A DNA stretch of 25,169 bases from Acidobacteriaceae bacterium (GTDB taxonomy: Bacteria; Acidobacteriota; Terriglobia; Terriglobales; Acidobacteriaceae), in contig DAICZO010000362.1 of assembly GCA_027311125.1 (NCBI GenBank), positions 1 to 25,169 on the forward strand, written 5' to 3'. Position 1 is the stretch's first letter. Each line of letters begins with the position of its first letter. Below, piece after piece: positions 1 to 8,255 of the stretch. The notes beneath the pieces are model-generated. The model ran no database searches and was not told the origin of the DNA. It worked only from the letters and a program-made list of their open reading frames with translations. The translations under genes and the position numbers were made by a program.

Positions 1-1
1 C

Positions 2-1396
2 GGCGGCAAATTCACCGGCTCCGTCGCCGCTGAACTGGAGATCCTCATCAAGGCTGCAGAAGCCGGATGCCAGATCGTCGATCTCGAACTGGAGTCGGCC
101 GAGTCGCTCAAAAAAACAGACCTCGCCAAGCTCCGAGATACCGGCGTAGCCATTATTGTCAGTCACCATGACTTCAATGCCACCAAGGATCTGGACGCTG
201 TCTTCGCCCGTATGGAGCCCTTTGCGCCCGATTTCTATAAAATCGTACCCACCGCAAAGTCCCTCTCTGACAACGTAACCCTCATACGCTTCCTGGAGCG
301 TATGGATCATCACTCCAACATCATTGCCATCTGCATGGGCGAACCCGGCATCATCTCCCGCGTGCTTGGCGTGCGCTCTGGTAGTGCCTTCACCTTCGCA
401 GCCGCTACCGCTGGCGAGGAGACTGGTCCCGGACAAATTGCAGCTCGTACCCTGATCGAAACTTATCGTATTGACCAAGTCGATCAGGCCACCAAGATCT
501 ATGGTGTCGCAGGCAACCCAATCCGCAGTTCCCTGTCCCCCCTGATGATGAACACGGCCTTTCGGCGTGAAACTGTCAACGCCGTCTACCTGGCACTACA
601 GGCTACTAAACTAGCCGACCTGCTCAAGCTGGTCCATGAAATCCCCATTCAGGGCCTCAGCGTCACCATGCCGCTCAAGCAGGAGATCATGGCTCACCTG
701 GAGCGCACTGATCCGCTCTCCGCTAAAATTGGTGCCTGCAACACCGTTCTTCGTCAGGATGGCAAGCTCTACGGCTTCAACACTGACGTGGCCGGCATCA
801 CCGGTCCGCTCGAAAAGCGTATGTCGATTCGAGGCGCAAAAATTCTTGTCCTCGGTGCAGGTGGCGCCGCCCGGGCAGCCGTATTTGGTTTGCGCGACAA
901 GGGAGCTGATGTCTTCATCCTCAATCGCACACCAGAAACCGCACAGAAGCTTGCCAAGCAGTCCGGAGCCAAGACTATCAAGAAGGAAGCCATTGCCAAA
1001 ACCCCCTTCGATGTAATCATTAACGCCACACCTATTGGCATGGCGGGCAACAAGGCTACTCAGCTTCTCGAAGCGAAAGACCTCAACACCAAACTGGTAT
1101 TTGATCTTGTCTATAACCCCCTCGAGACCCCGCTCCTTCGCATGGCTCGCCAACAGAACATCCCCATCATCACTGGCATCGAGATGTTCGTCCAGCAAGG
1201 AGCTCGTCAATTCGAAATCTTCACGGGCAAACCAGCTCCCGAAGAAGAGATGCTGCGCGTCGTCATTCATGCTCTCCGACAGCAGGCAGAAGCGGCACCG
1301 GAGGCCGAAACAAAATCTTCACCCACTAAGTCCGAGGTCAAATCAACAGTCAAATCGACAGCCAAAGCCCCAATCAAGCCTAAAAAGAAGGCCTGA
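2..1396 (+). CDS. aroDE: Fused 3-dehydroquinate dehydratase (type I) / shikimate 5-dehydrogenase, 5' end missing
   Basis: The frame is open from base 2, so the start lies before the window; 464 residues are visible. The first ~160 are the C-terminal half of type I dehydroquinase (AroD): the catalytic-His motif SHHDF near 170-184, the Schiff-base Lys in YKIVPTAKS near 238, then a MGEPG..SR stretch and a GPGQ end. From about 494 an AroE domain begins with KIYGVAGNPI and the shikimate-binding SLSP. It has the catalytic Lys in TMPLKQE, NTDVAGI, and the NADPH-binding GAGGAARA. Together these carry out steps 3 and 4 of the shikimate pathway in the cytoplasm. The last ~30 residues form a Lys/Ser/Ala/Pro-rich tail (KSTVKSTAK, PKKKA) not needed by either fold. 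Dehydroquinase and shikimate dehydrogenase are also fused in plants, in the same order. The N-terminal part and upstream context cannot be seen. Confidence 0.95.
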   Translation, partial: GGKFTGSVAAELEILIKAAEAGCQIVDLELESAESLKKTDLAKLRDTGVAIIVSHHDFNATKDLDAVFARMEPFAPDFYKIVPTAKSLSDNVTLIRFLERMDHHSNIIAICMGEPGIISRVLGVRSGSAFTFAAATAGEETGPGQIAARTLIETYRIDQVDQATKIYGVAGNPIRSSLSPLMMNTAFRRETVNAVYLALQATKLADLLKLVHEIPIQGLSVTMPLKQEIMAHLERTDPLSAKIGACNTVLRQDGKLYGFNTDVAGITGPLEKRMSIRGAKILVLGAGGAARAAVFGLRDKGADVFILNRTPETAQKLAKQSGAKTIKKEAIAKTPFDVIINATPIGMAGNKATQLLEAKDLNTKLVFDLVYNPLETPLLRMARQQNIPIITGIEMFVQQGARQFEIFTGKPAPEEEMLRVVIHALRQQAEAAPEAETKSSPTKSEVKSTVKSTAKAPIKPKKKA

Positions 1397-1410
1397 CCTC
1401 AACTCTGGCA

Positions 1411-1452
1411 GCGAAGGAAAAGCCCGGCTATATAGCCGGGCCTTTCCTTCGC
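1411..1452. terminator. Bidirectional terminator between aroDE and atpC
   Basis: A 42-nt near-perfect palindrome with one mismatched pair. The core is GCCCGGC-TATATA-GCCGGGC at 1422-1441, with a purine tract on its 5' side and CTTTCC on its 3' side; the minus strand reads TTTTCC after the core. It lies 15 nt after the aroDE stop and 27 nt after the atpC stop, so it can end both convergent transcripts. Confidence 0.88.
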
Positions 1453-1478
1453 TTAACTACTTTATCTTGTGCTACCAA

Positions 1479-1913
1479 CTAGCTGCTTTTACCTTCAGCC
1501 GAAGCGATCTTTTCCTCAGCCTGCCGAGTTACCGCGTTGGCCTCATCATACTTTGATCCATCATCGCCTGCCTCATGCCACAGCTTCTCGCCGGACTGCA
1601 TCTCAAGCTGAGCCTCAGCCACATCAATCTCGTTCGGATGGAGTGCTGTCTCCGCAAGAATCGTCACTCGCTCCGGCAGCACTTCTACAAAACCCCAGGC
1701 GACAAAAAACTTCTGCTCCCCTGCAGTCCCGCCGTGCAACCGTACCTCACCAGCACCCAACTCCGTCAATAACGGAGCATGGCCGTACAGAGCCTCAAGA
1801 TACCCTGACATGGACGGCAACTCCACCGCCTCCGCAGTCGCATCCAGAAGTACACGATCCGGCGTTACCAGCCGTACCGCCAATAGACCCGAATTGTTCG
1901 CACTCTCAGCCAT
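1479..1913 (-). CDS. atpC: ATP synthase F1 subunit epsilon
   Basis: 144 residues, the usual length for bacterial epsilon. The N-terminal beta-sandwich is recognisable: LAVRLVTPDRVLLD, then VELPSMSGYLEALYGHAPLLTEL, then a long amphipathic C-terminal helical region (NEIDVAEAQLEMQ onward). Epsilon binds gamma in the rotor stalk and can inhibit ATP hydrolysis. It is the last gene of the operon, 72 nt after the full-length end of atpD. ATG start; stop codon TAG, which matters because TAG also appears inside atpD. Confidence 0.95.
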   Translation of the reverse strand: MAESANNSGLLAVRLVTPDRVLLDATAEAVELPSMSGYLEALYGHAPLLTELGAGEVRLHGGTAGEQKFFVAWGFVEVLPERVTILAETALHPNEIDVAEAQLEMQSGEKLWHEAGDDGSKYDEANAVTRQAEEKIASAEGKSS

Positions 1914-1985
1914 ATAACTATCGGGTCATCTGGAGCAGCAGACAAAGTGTGCTGCTCCAGCTTCCCTACTCCCTGTTTCCTGCTC

Positions 1986-3428
1986 TTACGCGTTTTGCTT
2001 CATCTTCTCGGCTGCTGCCAACACGTCTTCGATGCCACCCTTCAAATAGAAGGCCTGCTCCGGAATGTCGTCGTGTTTTCCTTCGATGATCTCTTTGAAG
2101 CGGCGAATTGTGTCCGCAACCTTCACATAGGCACCAGGAATGCCGGTAAAGATCTCAGCCACGTGGAACGGCTGCTAGAGGAAGCGCTGCACCTTACGAG
2201 CACGAGCCACAGTGATCTTATCGTCTTCTGAAAGTTCATCGATACCGAGAATCGCGATAATATCCTGAAGATCCTTGTAGCGCTGCAGAATCTTCTTCAC
2301 GCCTTGCGCCACGTCGTAGTGCTCTTGTCCAACAATGCGCGGAGACAGAATACGCGAGGTTGAAGCAAGTGGATCTACCGCGGGATAGATACCCAGCTCC
2401 GACAGCGGACGTGAAAGTACCGTCGTCGCATCCAGGTGAGCAAACGTCGTCGCCGGTGCCGGATCGGTCAAGTCGTCCGCAGGCACATACACGGCCTGCA
2501 CTGACGTTACCGAACCCTTCTTGGTCGACGTAATACGCTCCTGCAATTCACCCATCTCAGTCGCCAGATTGGGCTGGTACCCTACTGCGGAAGGCATACG
2601 GCCCAGCAGGGTGGAAACCTCAGAACCAGCCTGAGTGAAGCGGAAGATATTGTCGATAAACAAAAGTGTGTCCGCACCTTCTTCGTCACGGAAGTGCTCC
2701 GCAACTGTCAAGCCGGTCAGAGCCACACGCAAACGCGCCCCCGGCGGCTCAGTCATCTGGCCGTAAATCAACGCCGCTTTGCTCTTCGAAAAATCGTTCA
2801 GATCAATAACGCCTGACTCTTGGAACTCCATCCAGAGGTCGTTTCCCTCACGGGTACGTTCACCTACACCTGCAAATACGGAAAAACCGCCGTGCTTGGT
2901 CGCAACGTTGTTAATCAACTCCTGAATCACAACCGTCTTGCCGACACCAGCGCCGCCAAACAGGCCGATCTTTCCTCCTTTGAGGAAGGGCTGGATCAAG
3001 TCAATCACCTTGATACCCGTCTCGAACATTTCTTCCGAGGTTGACTGCTCGTCAAACCTGGGTGCCTGACGATGGATCGGCATATGCACCTTGGCATTCA
3101 CGGGCCCGAGCTCGTCAACCGGTTCGCCCAGAACGTTCAGCACACGGCCCAGAGTCTCGCGGCCTACTGGCACCATGATTCCAGCACCAGTATCGATCGC
3201 CTTCATGCCGCGCACCATGCCCTCGGTCGCAACCATCGCGATGCAACGCACTCGACCTTCACCAAGGTGCTGCTGCACCTCGACGACGACATCCAGCGGC
3301 TGAGGCACGACAAATCCGTCACTCACAATCCGCAACGCCTGAAAGATCGGCGGCATGTGCGACTCGTCGAACTGTACGTCAACGGCCGGGCCGCTGATCG
3401 AAATCACTTTTCCAATATTCTCTGCCAT
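1986..3428 (-). CDS. atpD: ATP synthase F1 subunit beta, interrupted by an in-frame TAG at codon 418
   Basis: The catalytic subunit of F1. The first 417 codons give Walker A GGAGVGKT (158-165), GERTREGND, the LLFIDNIFRF Walker B region and DELSEDD (397-403). They stop at TAG (2175-2177) directly after ARKVQRFL. The same frame continues without another stop for 62 codons: QPFHVAEIFTG, then IPGAYVKVADTIRRF, ending in EKMKQNA and TAA at 1986. This is exactly the missing C-terminal part of beta; full length would be 480, as in the family. E. coli has RFLSQPFFVAE here, so TAG replaces the conserved Ser (TCG to TAG). Read literally, the product lacks most of the helical domain. Sequence error, suppression, readthrough or a true null are all possible. 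Start ATG, 55 nt after atpG. Confidence 0.93.
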
Positions 3429-3483
3429 AGTTTTCCGGTCTCTAACTCAAACTAAAAACGTCTCATTGTCTACGCAGCCACTC

Positions 3484-4575
3484 TTACAGAGCAGCAGCGC
3501 CGCTAACAATCTCAATAATTTCCTTAGTAATCGCCGCCTGCCGCACACGATTCATCGTAAGCGATAGGGCATCGATCATATCTCCAGCATTGCTCGTTGC
3601 TGCATCCATTGCGGTCATACGTGCTGCATGTTCCGCCGCCACGCTCTCCAGCAGGGCATGGAATATCTGCGTCGTTACGTACCGCGGCATCAGATGCCGA
3701 AACAAGCGGTCCGGAGCTTGATCGTAGATATAGTCCACTTCCGCAGTACCAAACTTCCTCGCCTCGCTCTCCAGCGCAGTCTCTTCCGGCTCGTCCAGAC
3801 TCACACCGGAACTTAGCGCCGCTCGTCCGGCCGCTTCTTTCTGCTCTTCGGTCATCTCTTCGCTGGCTGTAATCTCATGCGCTCCCAGCTTGCGAATTGG
3901 AAGCAACTTCTCTACGACCAAGCGCTGAGAGATCACTGACTTGAACTCGTTGTATACCACATACACCGAGTCGATCTCCGCGCGCGTGTAACGGTCTACG
4001 ATTGAGTTGCTCATCGCCGTTACTTCATCGAACTCCAGCTTCAACAGAAGCGTCGGATGATCGCCTGTGACTTCCACCGGCTCACTACGGTGGCGGATTA
4101 TCTCGTAATGTGTTGCCAGGTCGTTATCGTAGTGCTCTTCGGTCTTCTGGTACACAGCCTCAGGATGACGCTTGCGAAAGAATTCGCGAGCCTTTCTCCC
4201 AATCGGCTCGACATCGAGGTTCTGACCGAGTGCGCGCCGCGCATCGATAAATCCCTGCGATGCCTTGATGATGTTGGAGTTGAATGCACCAGCAAACCCC
4301 TTGTCGCCTGCAACCACTACTACCAGAACGTTCTTCTCTTCCCGCTCCACCAGCAGTGGATGCATAACGTCTCCGGTGGCATCGTTGTAGAGATCAGTCC
4401 GCCGTACCAGGGAGTCGAGGACATTCGTCAGCATCTGTGCGTAAGGACGCGCCAACATGGCACGTTCCTGCGCCCGGCGCAGCTTCGCGGCCGACACCAT
4501 TTTCATGGCCTTCGTGATCTGCCGCGTGTTCTTCACACTGCGGATGCGTCGCCGTAAATCGAGTACGTTTGCCAT
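3484..4575 (-). CDS. atpG: ATP synthase F1 subunit gamma, with an enlarged loop
   Basis: The central rotor subunit. The N-terminal coiled-coil strand (LRRRIRSVKNTRQITKAMK) and the C-terminal strand (ARMTAMDAATSNAGDMI to QAAITKEIIEIVSG) are typical. The protein has 363 residues against about 287 in E. coli. Roughly 40 of the extra residues are acidic and Ala-rich and lie at 228-279 (3739-3894), between the LLPI strand and DYIYDQAPD. That is the loop that carries the redox-regulatory insert in chloroplast gamma, but there is no Cys here. Further small expansions lie between 140 and 200. ATG start; the atpA stop is 3 nt upstream, so translation is probably coupled. Confidence 0.94.
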   Translation of the reverse strand: MANVLDLRRRIRSVKNTRQITKAMKMVSAAKLRRAQERAMLARPYAQMLTNVLDSLVRRTDLYNDATGDVMHPLLVEREEKNVLVVVVAGDKGFAGAFNSNIIKASQGFIDARRALGQNLDVEPIGRKAREFFRKRHPEAVYQKTEEHYDNDLATHYEIIRHRSEPVEVTGDHPTLLLKLEFDEVTAMSNSIVDRYTRAEIDSVYVVYNEFKSVISQRLVVEKLLPIRKLGAHEITASEEMTEEQKEAAGRAALSSGVSLDEPEETALESEARKFGTAEVDYIYDQAPDRLFRHLMPRYVTTQIFHALLESVAAEHAARMTAMDAATSNAGDMIDALSLTMNRVRQAAITKEIIEIVSGAAAL

Positions 4576-4578
4576 GGT

Positions 4579-6141
4579 TTACTTGGCCGCAGCCGTCTCT
4601 TTCTTCTCTGCTAGTTTATTGTCGTTCAGGGCAGCCAAAAAGTCCGCTTTGAAGTCCTTGATCGCAGCAGTCAACCTGCTCTTCAAATCATCGTCCAATG
4701 CCTTCTTCGTCGCGATATCCGTCAGGATCGTCGGTTGTGCCGACTCCAAATAGGGATACAGACCGTCCTCGAAGGCTCGCAGATCCGTCACCGCGACATC
4801 GTCCAGCAAGCCGTTGACGCCGGCGTACAGAATCGCAACCTGCTTCTCTGCCGAAAGCGGCTGGAACTGCGGCTGCTTCAACAGTTCGGTCAAACGCTGA
4901 CCACGGTTCAACTGCTGCTGCGTGGTCTTGTCCAGGTCGGAACCAAACTGCGAGAACGCAGCCAGCTCGCGATATTGAGCCAAATCCAGCTTCAACGTCG
5001 CTCCAACCTGCTTGGTCGCTTTGATTGCAGCCGAGAACCCTACGCGCGATACCGACAAACCAACGTTTACCGCCGGGCGTACGCCCGAGTTGAACAGATC
5101 TGTCTCTAAAAATATCTGGCCATCCGTGATCGAAATCACGTTGGTCGGAATATACGCCGAAACGTCACCCGCCTGCGTTTCAATAATCGGAAGGGCAGTC
5201 AGCGATCCGCCGCCCAGCTTGTCGTTCACCTTGGCCGAACGCTCCAACAGACGCGAGTGCAAATAGAACACATCACCCGGGTATGCCTCGCGACCTGGTG
5301 GACGACGCAGAAGCAGCGAGATCTCACGATAGCTGGCAGCATGCTTGGAAAGATCGTCGTAAATTACCAGCGCATGCATGCCATTGTCGCGAAAGTACTC
5401 GCCCATGGCAGTCGCCGCAAATGGTGCCAGGTACTGCATGGGAGCAGGCTCAGACGCTGTCGCTGCCACCACAATCGTGTAGGCCATCGCGCCATACTCT
5501 TCCAGTGTCTGGACCACCTTAGCCACAGAAGACCGCTTCTGTCCGATCGCACAATAAATGCAAATCAGGTTATTTTTGGCGGAGTTGATGATGGTGTCCA
5601 GTGCAATCGCCGTCTTACCTGTCTGACGATCACCAATCAGCAACTCGCGCTGACCGCGTCCAATTGGAATCATCGTATCGATCGCCTTAATACCTGTCGC
5701 CATCGGCTCTCGTACAGACTGACGAGCAATTACACCAGGTGCAAGTCGCTCGACCGGGAGCGTGTGCGGCGTATTGATCGGGCCCTTGTCGTCGATCGGC
5801 TGCCCCAGCGCATTAACCACACGGCCAATGAGAGCTTCGCCAACCGGCACCGACATAATCTTGCCCGTCCGCTTAACCTCATCGCCCTCTTTGATCTCGG
5901 TGTAGTCGCCCAACAGCACAGCGCCAACCTGGTCTTCATCCAGATTCATTGCCAAGCCGGCAACGCCATGCGGAAACTCGATCAACTCCCCAGCCATCAC
6001 CTTGTCCAGACCATGGACACGTGCAATACCGTCACCCAGCGTCACCACGGTGCCAACTTCATCCACCTGAATACGCTGCTCAAAGTTTTCGATCTGCTGG
6101 CGAAGCAGCTCAGTTATTTCATCTGCCTTGATCTTTGCCAT
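4579..6141 (-). CDS. atpA: ATP synthase F1 subunit alpha
   Basis: 520 residues (E. coli 513). Walker A GDRQTGKT lies at 170-177, with IYCAIGQKRSSVA, the PPGREAYPGD signature and SVSRVGFSAA, which holds the arginine that reaches the beta active site. Alpha forms the alpha3beta3 head with beta and carries the non-catalytic nucleotide sites. ATG start; it lies 61 nt after atpH and 3 nt before atpG. No damage is visible in this gene, unlike atpD. Confidence 0.97.
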   Translation of the reverse strand: MAKIKADEITELLRQQIENFEQRIQVDEVGTVVTLGDGIARVHGLDKVMAGELIEFPHGVAGLAMNLDEDQVGAVLLGDYTEIKEGDEVKRTGKIMSVPVGEALIGRVVNALGQPIDDKGPINTPHTLPVERLAPGVIARQSVREPMATGIKAIDTMIPIGRGQRELLIGDRQTGKTAIALDTIINSAKNNLICIYCAIGQKRSSVAKVVQTLEEYGAMAYTIVVAATASEPAPMQYLAPFAATAMGEYFRDNGMHALVIYDDLSKHAASYREISLLLRRPPGREAYPGDVFYLHSRLLERSAKVNDKLGGGSLTALPIIETQAGDVSAYIPTNVISITDGQIFLETDLFNSGVRPAVNVGLSVSRVGFSAAIKATKQVGATLKLDLAQYRELAAFSQFGSDLDKTTQQQLNRGQRLTELLKQPQFQPLSAEKQVAILYAGVNGLLDDVAVTDLRAFEDGLYPYLESAQPTILTDIATKKALDDDLKSRLTAAIKDFKADFLAALNDNKLAEKKETAAAK

Positions 6142-6202
6142 TTCTTCCTCTACTCGTTCGTATCTTGAAACTTATTAATTTCGTTATTAGGACTATCTGA
6201 AA

Positions 6203-6742
6203 CTAAGCGCTTACCAGCTTGTGCTTCAGTTGCGTCAGTTGCGCGCGTATCGAGCCATCGTAGACCGTCGAACCAATCCTTACTACCGCACCGCCCAGCA
6301 GCGTAGAGTCCTGGCGGTATGTGGGATGTACCGCACCGCCAGCCAACTTAACGGGCTGATCTTCTAACATCTGCCGCTCAGCATCCCCAAGCGGATGAGC
6401 ACTCGTGATCTCTGCTTCTGTCAGACCACTCTGCTTACCGGTAACCGCGGCATAATCCTGCAGAATCTCATGCAACTCGTCCAGCCTTTGATGATCAACA
6501 ATCACCGCAACGAAGTTCCGTATCTGAGGAAACATCCCAATCTTGGCTGAAATCGCATCCAGAACGCGCAGCTTCTGCTCTCCGGAGAGCGAGGGGTTCA
6601 TCAAGACCTCACGCAACTGTCGGCTGTCAACGAGTGTTCCGTAAAAATCCTCTAACTGTTGTTGCGCAGCAACCACATCAAATTTGGCAGTTGTTGCTAC
6701 AGCAGCAAGCGCGTTCGCATAACGAAGTGAAATCACGGACAT
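6203..6742 (-). CDS. atpH: ATP synthase F1 subunit delta
   Basis: 179 residues, the normal length of delta/OSCP. The N-terminal helical domain starts ISLRYANALAAVA. The C-terminal part has the family pattern GGAVVRIGSTVYDGSIRAQL, close to the usual G-x-x-x-x-x-G-x-x-x-D-x-S end motif. Delta clamps the peripheral b/b' stalk to the top of the alpha3beta3 head. Its ATG overlaps the atpF stop (TAATG), which suggests translational coupling. Confidence 0.94.
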   Translation of the reverse strand: MSVISLRYANALAAVATTAKFDVVAAQQQLEDFYGTLVDSRQLREVLMNPSLSGEQKLRVLDAISAKIGMFPQIRNFVAVIVDHQRLDELHEILQDYAAVTGKQSGLTEAEITSAHPLGDAERQMLEDQPVKLAGGAVHPTYRQDSTLLGGAVVRIGSTVYDGSIRAQLTQLKHKLVSA

Positions 6743-7467
6743 TAGTTTTGTCCTCCCTTTGACTCGTCACCCGTTAGTCGCCGCGCAAAATCTTGTACAA
6801 GCAGACGGTCCGTCTCTGCCGATACCACCAGCTTGCGTGCCGCCTGTTCGATCGCCAACTCTGCCGCATACTTCTGAATTTGCCGCTGCGCCTGCATGGT
6901 CGCTGCCTGTATCTCCTGCTCAGCAGCCACCAGAATCTTGTGCTTTTCGTCTTCCACTGAAGCCTTGATGCGAGTTTCATCCAGCGCAGAATCCTTCTCT
7001 GCCTGCGCCCGCATTGCAGCGATCTGGCCATCCAGCTTGCCCAAACGCTCTTCCACCCCACTCAAACGCGCACTTGCTTCCTGCGTAGCAGTTCGCGCGT
7101 CCACCAGATGCTTCTGAATAGCCTCACCACGCTCGCGGAACGTCTTCGGCAGCGCTTTCGCCATGAACCAAAGAATGACCACCGCCAGCACGGAAAAGTT
7201 AGCCACTTGGAAAGTGGTTGCCGCTCGCTCAGGACTCATACCAAGCTTCGCGCCAATCGCCTTCACAGATTTCGAGTGAAGGTACGCATCATTCTCGTCC
7301 TTCTCCTGCGCGCCACTCTCAGTCGGCTTTTCTGCCGCCCCAGACATTTGGTCGCTTGCACTGCCCGTCATAGCTGGTTGTTGCGCATGAACCAGCCCAG
7401 CCGAGGCAATCAGGCACAGAATCATGGCAATAATCGGCAGCAACTTCTTCGATCGAAATCTTCTCAC
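6742..7467 (-). CDS. atpF: ATP synthase F0 subunit b with an N-terminal signal peptide and extracytoplasmic extension
   Basis: 241 residues, against about 156 for E. coli b. Residues 1-28 look like a Sec signal peptide: basic MRRFRSKK, a hydrophobic core, and VHA before QQPAM. A polar, acidic stretch follows (29-80), then a single membrane helix (about 86-106, FQVANFSVLAVVILWFMAKA), then a long Ala/Glu/Gln/Arg-rich coiled coil typical of b. The coiled coil dimerises with b' as the peripheral stalk. A cleaved signal peptide would place the new N-terminus outside, matching the known N-out topology of b. The extension itself is unusual. Its ATG overlaps the atpF' stop by four bases (ATGA) and its stop overlaps the atpH start. 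Confidence 0.9.
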   Translation of the reverse strand: MRRFRSKKLLPIIAMILCLIASAGLVHAQQPAMTGSASDQMSGAAEKPTESGAQEKDENDAYLHSKSVKAIGAKLGMSPERAATTFQVANFSVLAVVILWFMAKALPKTFRERGEAIQKHLVDARTATQEASARLSGVEERLGKLDGQIAAMRAQAEKDSALDETRIKASVEDEKHKILVAAEQEIQAATMQAQRQIQKYAAELAIEQAARKLVVSAETDRLLVQDFARRLTGDESKGGQN

Positions 7468-7931
7468 CGAGCAGCCTCCGAACCAGCAAATCCAGCTGGC
7501 AAGACTGCCTTCAAAACCTGTGCACTCAACTCCGCACTGATACTTTCAATCTGCGTCCGCGCAGAGGCCGCGCTCAACTCAATCTCTTCACGGGCCGTGC
7601 GAATCTTCGCCTGCGTCTCCTGACGTACCTGCTCCAACACAGCATCGCGTTCTTCGTTCCACTGCTTCAACTTCAACTCACGCGCCTGAAAAATCTCGTT
7701 CTTGGCACTGCGCAGCTTATCTTCATACTGCGACGTCTCAGCCTCAGCCGCAGCAATTGCTCCGCGAGCCTGTTCGACTGCACCGCTCGTCCTCGCACGC
7801 CGCTCGGCCAATACCCGATCCAGTGGGCGACGAACAAGGTAGCCATACGCAGCCACCAAAAGAATGAAGAGGAACATTGTCGGCACAGAGCCGAGCACAA
7901 GTTCACCGAGTTGACTGAGTATCTGGTCCAT
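7464..7931 (-). CDS. atpF': ATP synthase F0 subunit b'
   Basis: 155 residues. One N-terminal membrane helix (about 12-32, LVLGSVPTMFLFILLVAAYGYLV) is followed by RRPLDRVLAERRART, the classic b-subunit start of the coiled coil, then a long charged helix. It is first in the operon and overlaps atpF by four bases. Two unlike b-type genes in tandem imply a b/b' heterodimer, as in photosynthetic bacteria and alphaproteobacteria. No clear Shine-Dalgarno precedes the ATG. Subunits a (atpB) and c (atpE), usually upstream, are absent: the next gene upstream is hflX. Confidence 0.9.
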   Translation of the reverse strand: MDQILSQLGELVLGSVPTMFLFILLVAAYGYLVRRPLDRVLAERRARTSGAVEQARGAIAAAEAETSQYEDKLRSAKNEIFQARELKLKQWNEERDAVLEQVRQETQAKIRTAREEIELSAASARTQIESISAELSAQVLKAVLPAGFAGSEAAR

Positions 7932-8043
7932 GAATGGGGTCGGCGTAGGCCGCTTTTAGATATCCTGACTTCAGCACAAACCTAATGCGCTCATAACCTG
8001 CGACACATAGGTTGGATGTGCTGTCTTGTTTGCGGTACATCTA

Positions 8044-8073
8044 GTTTTAGCAAAGCGTTTGCGCGAGTGTCAA
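8044..8073 (-). promoter_or_regulatory. Candidate sigma-70-type promoter of the atp operon
   Basis: On the minus strand a perfect -35 TTGACA (8068-8073) is followed after 18 nt by TAAAAC (8044-8049), a weak -10; a 17-nt spacer would give CTAAAA. It lies about 110 nt before the atpF' start, in the 319-nt non-coding gap 7932-8250. Apart from this, the inverted repeat at 8085-8115 and the hflX terminator, I see nothing in that gap. Confidence 0.45.
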
Positions 8074-8084
8074 ACACAACACGC

Positions 8085-8115
8085 GCGTTTATCGGATAAG
8101 GCAAATGATAAACGC
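8085..8115. promoter_or_regulatory. Inverted repeat just upstream of the atp -35 box
   Basis: A perfect 9-bp inverted repeat, GCGTTTATC (8085-8093) and GATAAACGC (8107-8115), separated by 13 nt and ending 12 bp before the TTGACA box. The 10-mer TATCGGATAA starts within the left arm (8090-8099) and recurs at 8157-8166. Spacing and position suit a dimeric regulator; the protein is unknown. Confidence 0.4.
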
Positions 8116-8202
8116 ACAATAATACCCGCGAATTGAAGGCTTCCCCTATTCACCGCTATCGGATAAAATCGTGTTACCACCCTGACCCGATTGTCTGGGT
8201 CG

Positions 8203-8255
8203 CATAAGCCGCGTGAATGGGGACCCTACCTCCGCTCCCCGTCAGGCGGCTTATG
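8203..8255 (-). terminator. Candidate hflX terminator hairpin
   Basis: The arms CATAAGCCGC (8203-8212) and GCGGCTTATG (8246-8255) are perfect 10-bp complements. Inside them a second stem pairs GGGGA with TCCCC. The outer arm overlaps the hflX stop codon (TAA, 8251-8253). No long T run follows, so termination or 3'-end protection is inferred. Confidence 0.5.

Noticed and set aside
5257..6168. Long open frame of ~300 codons on the plus strand
   Set aside because: It is antisense to atpA, which is fully conserved; the predicted peptide shows no recognisable domain and follows the codon pattern of the opposite strand.
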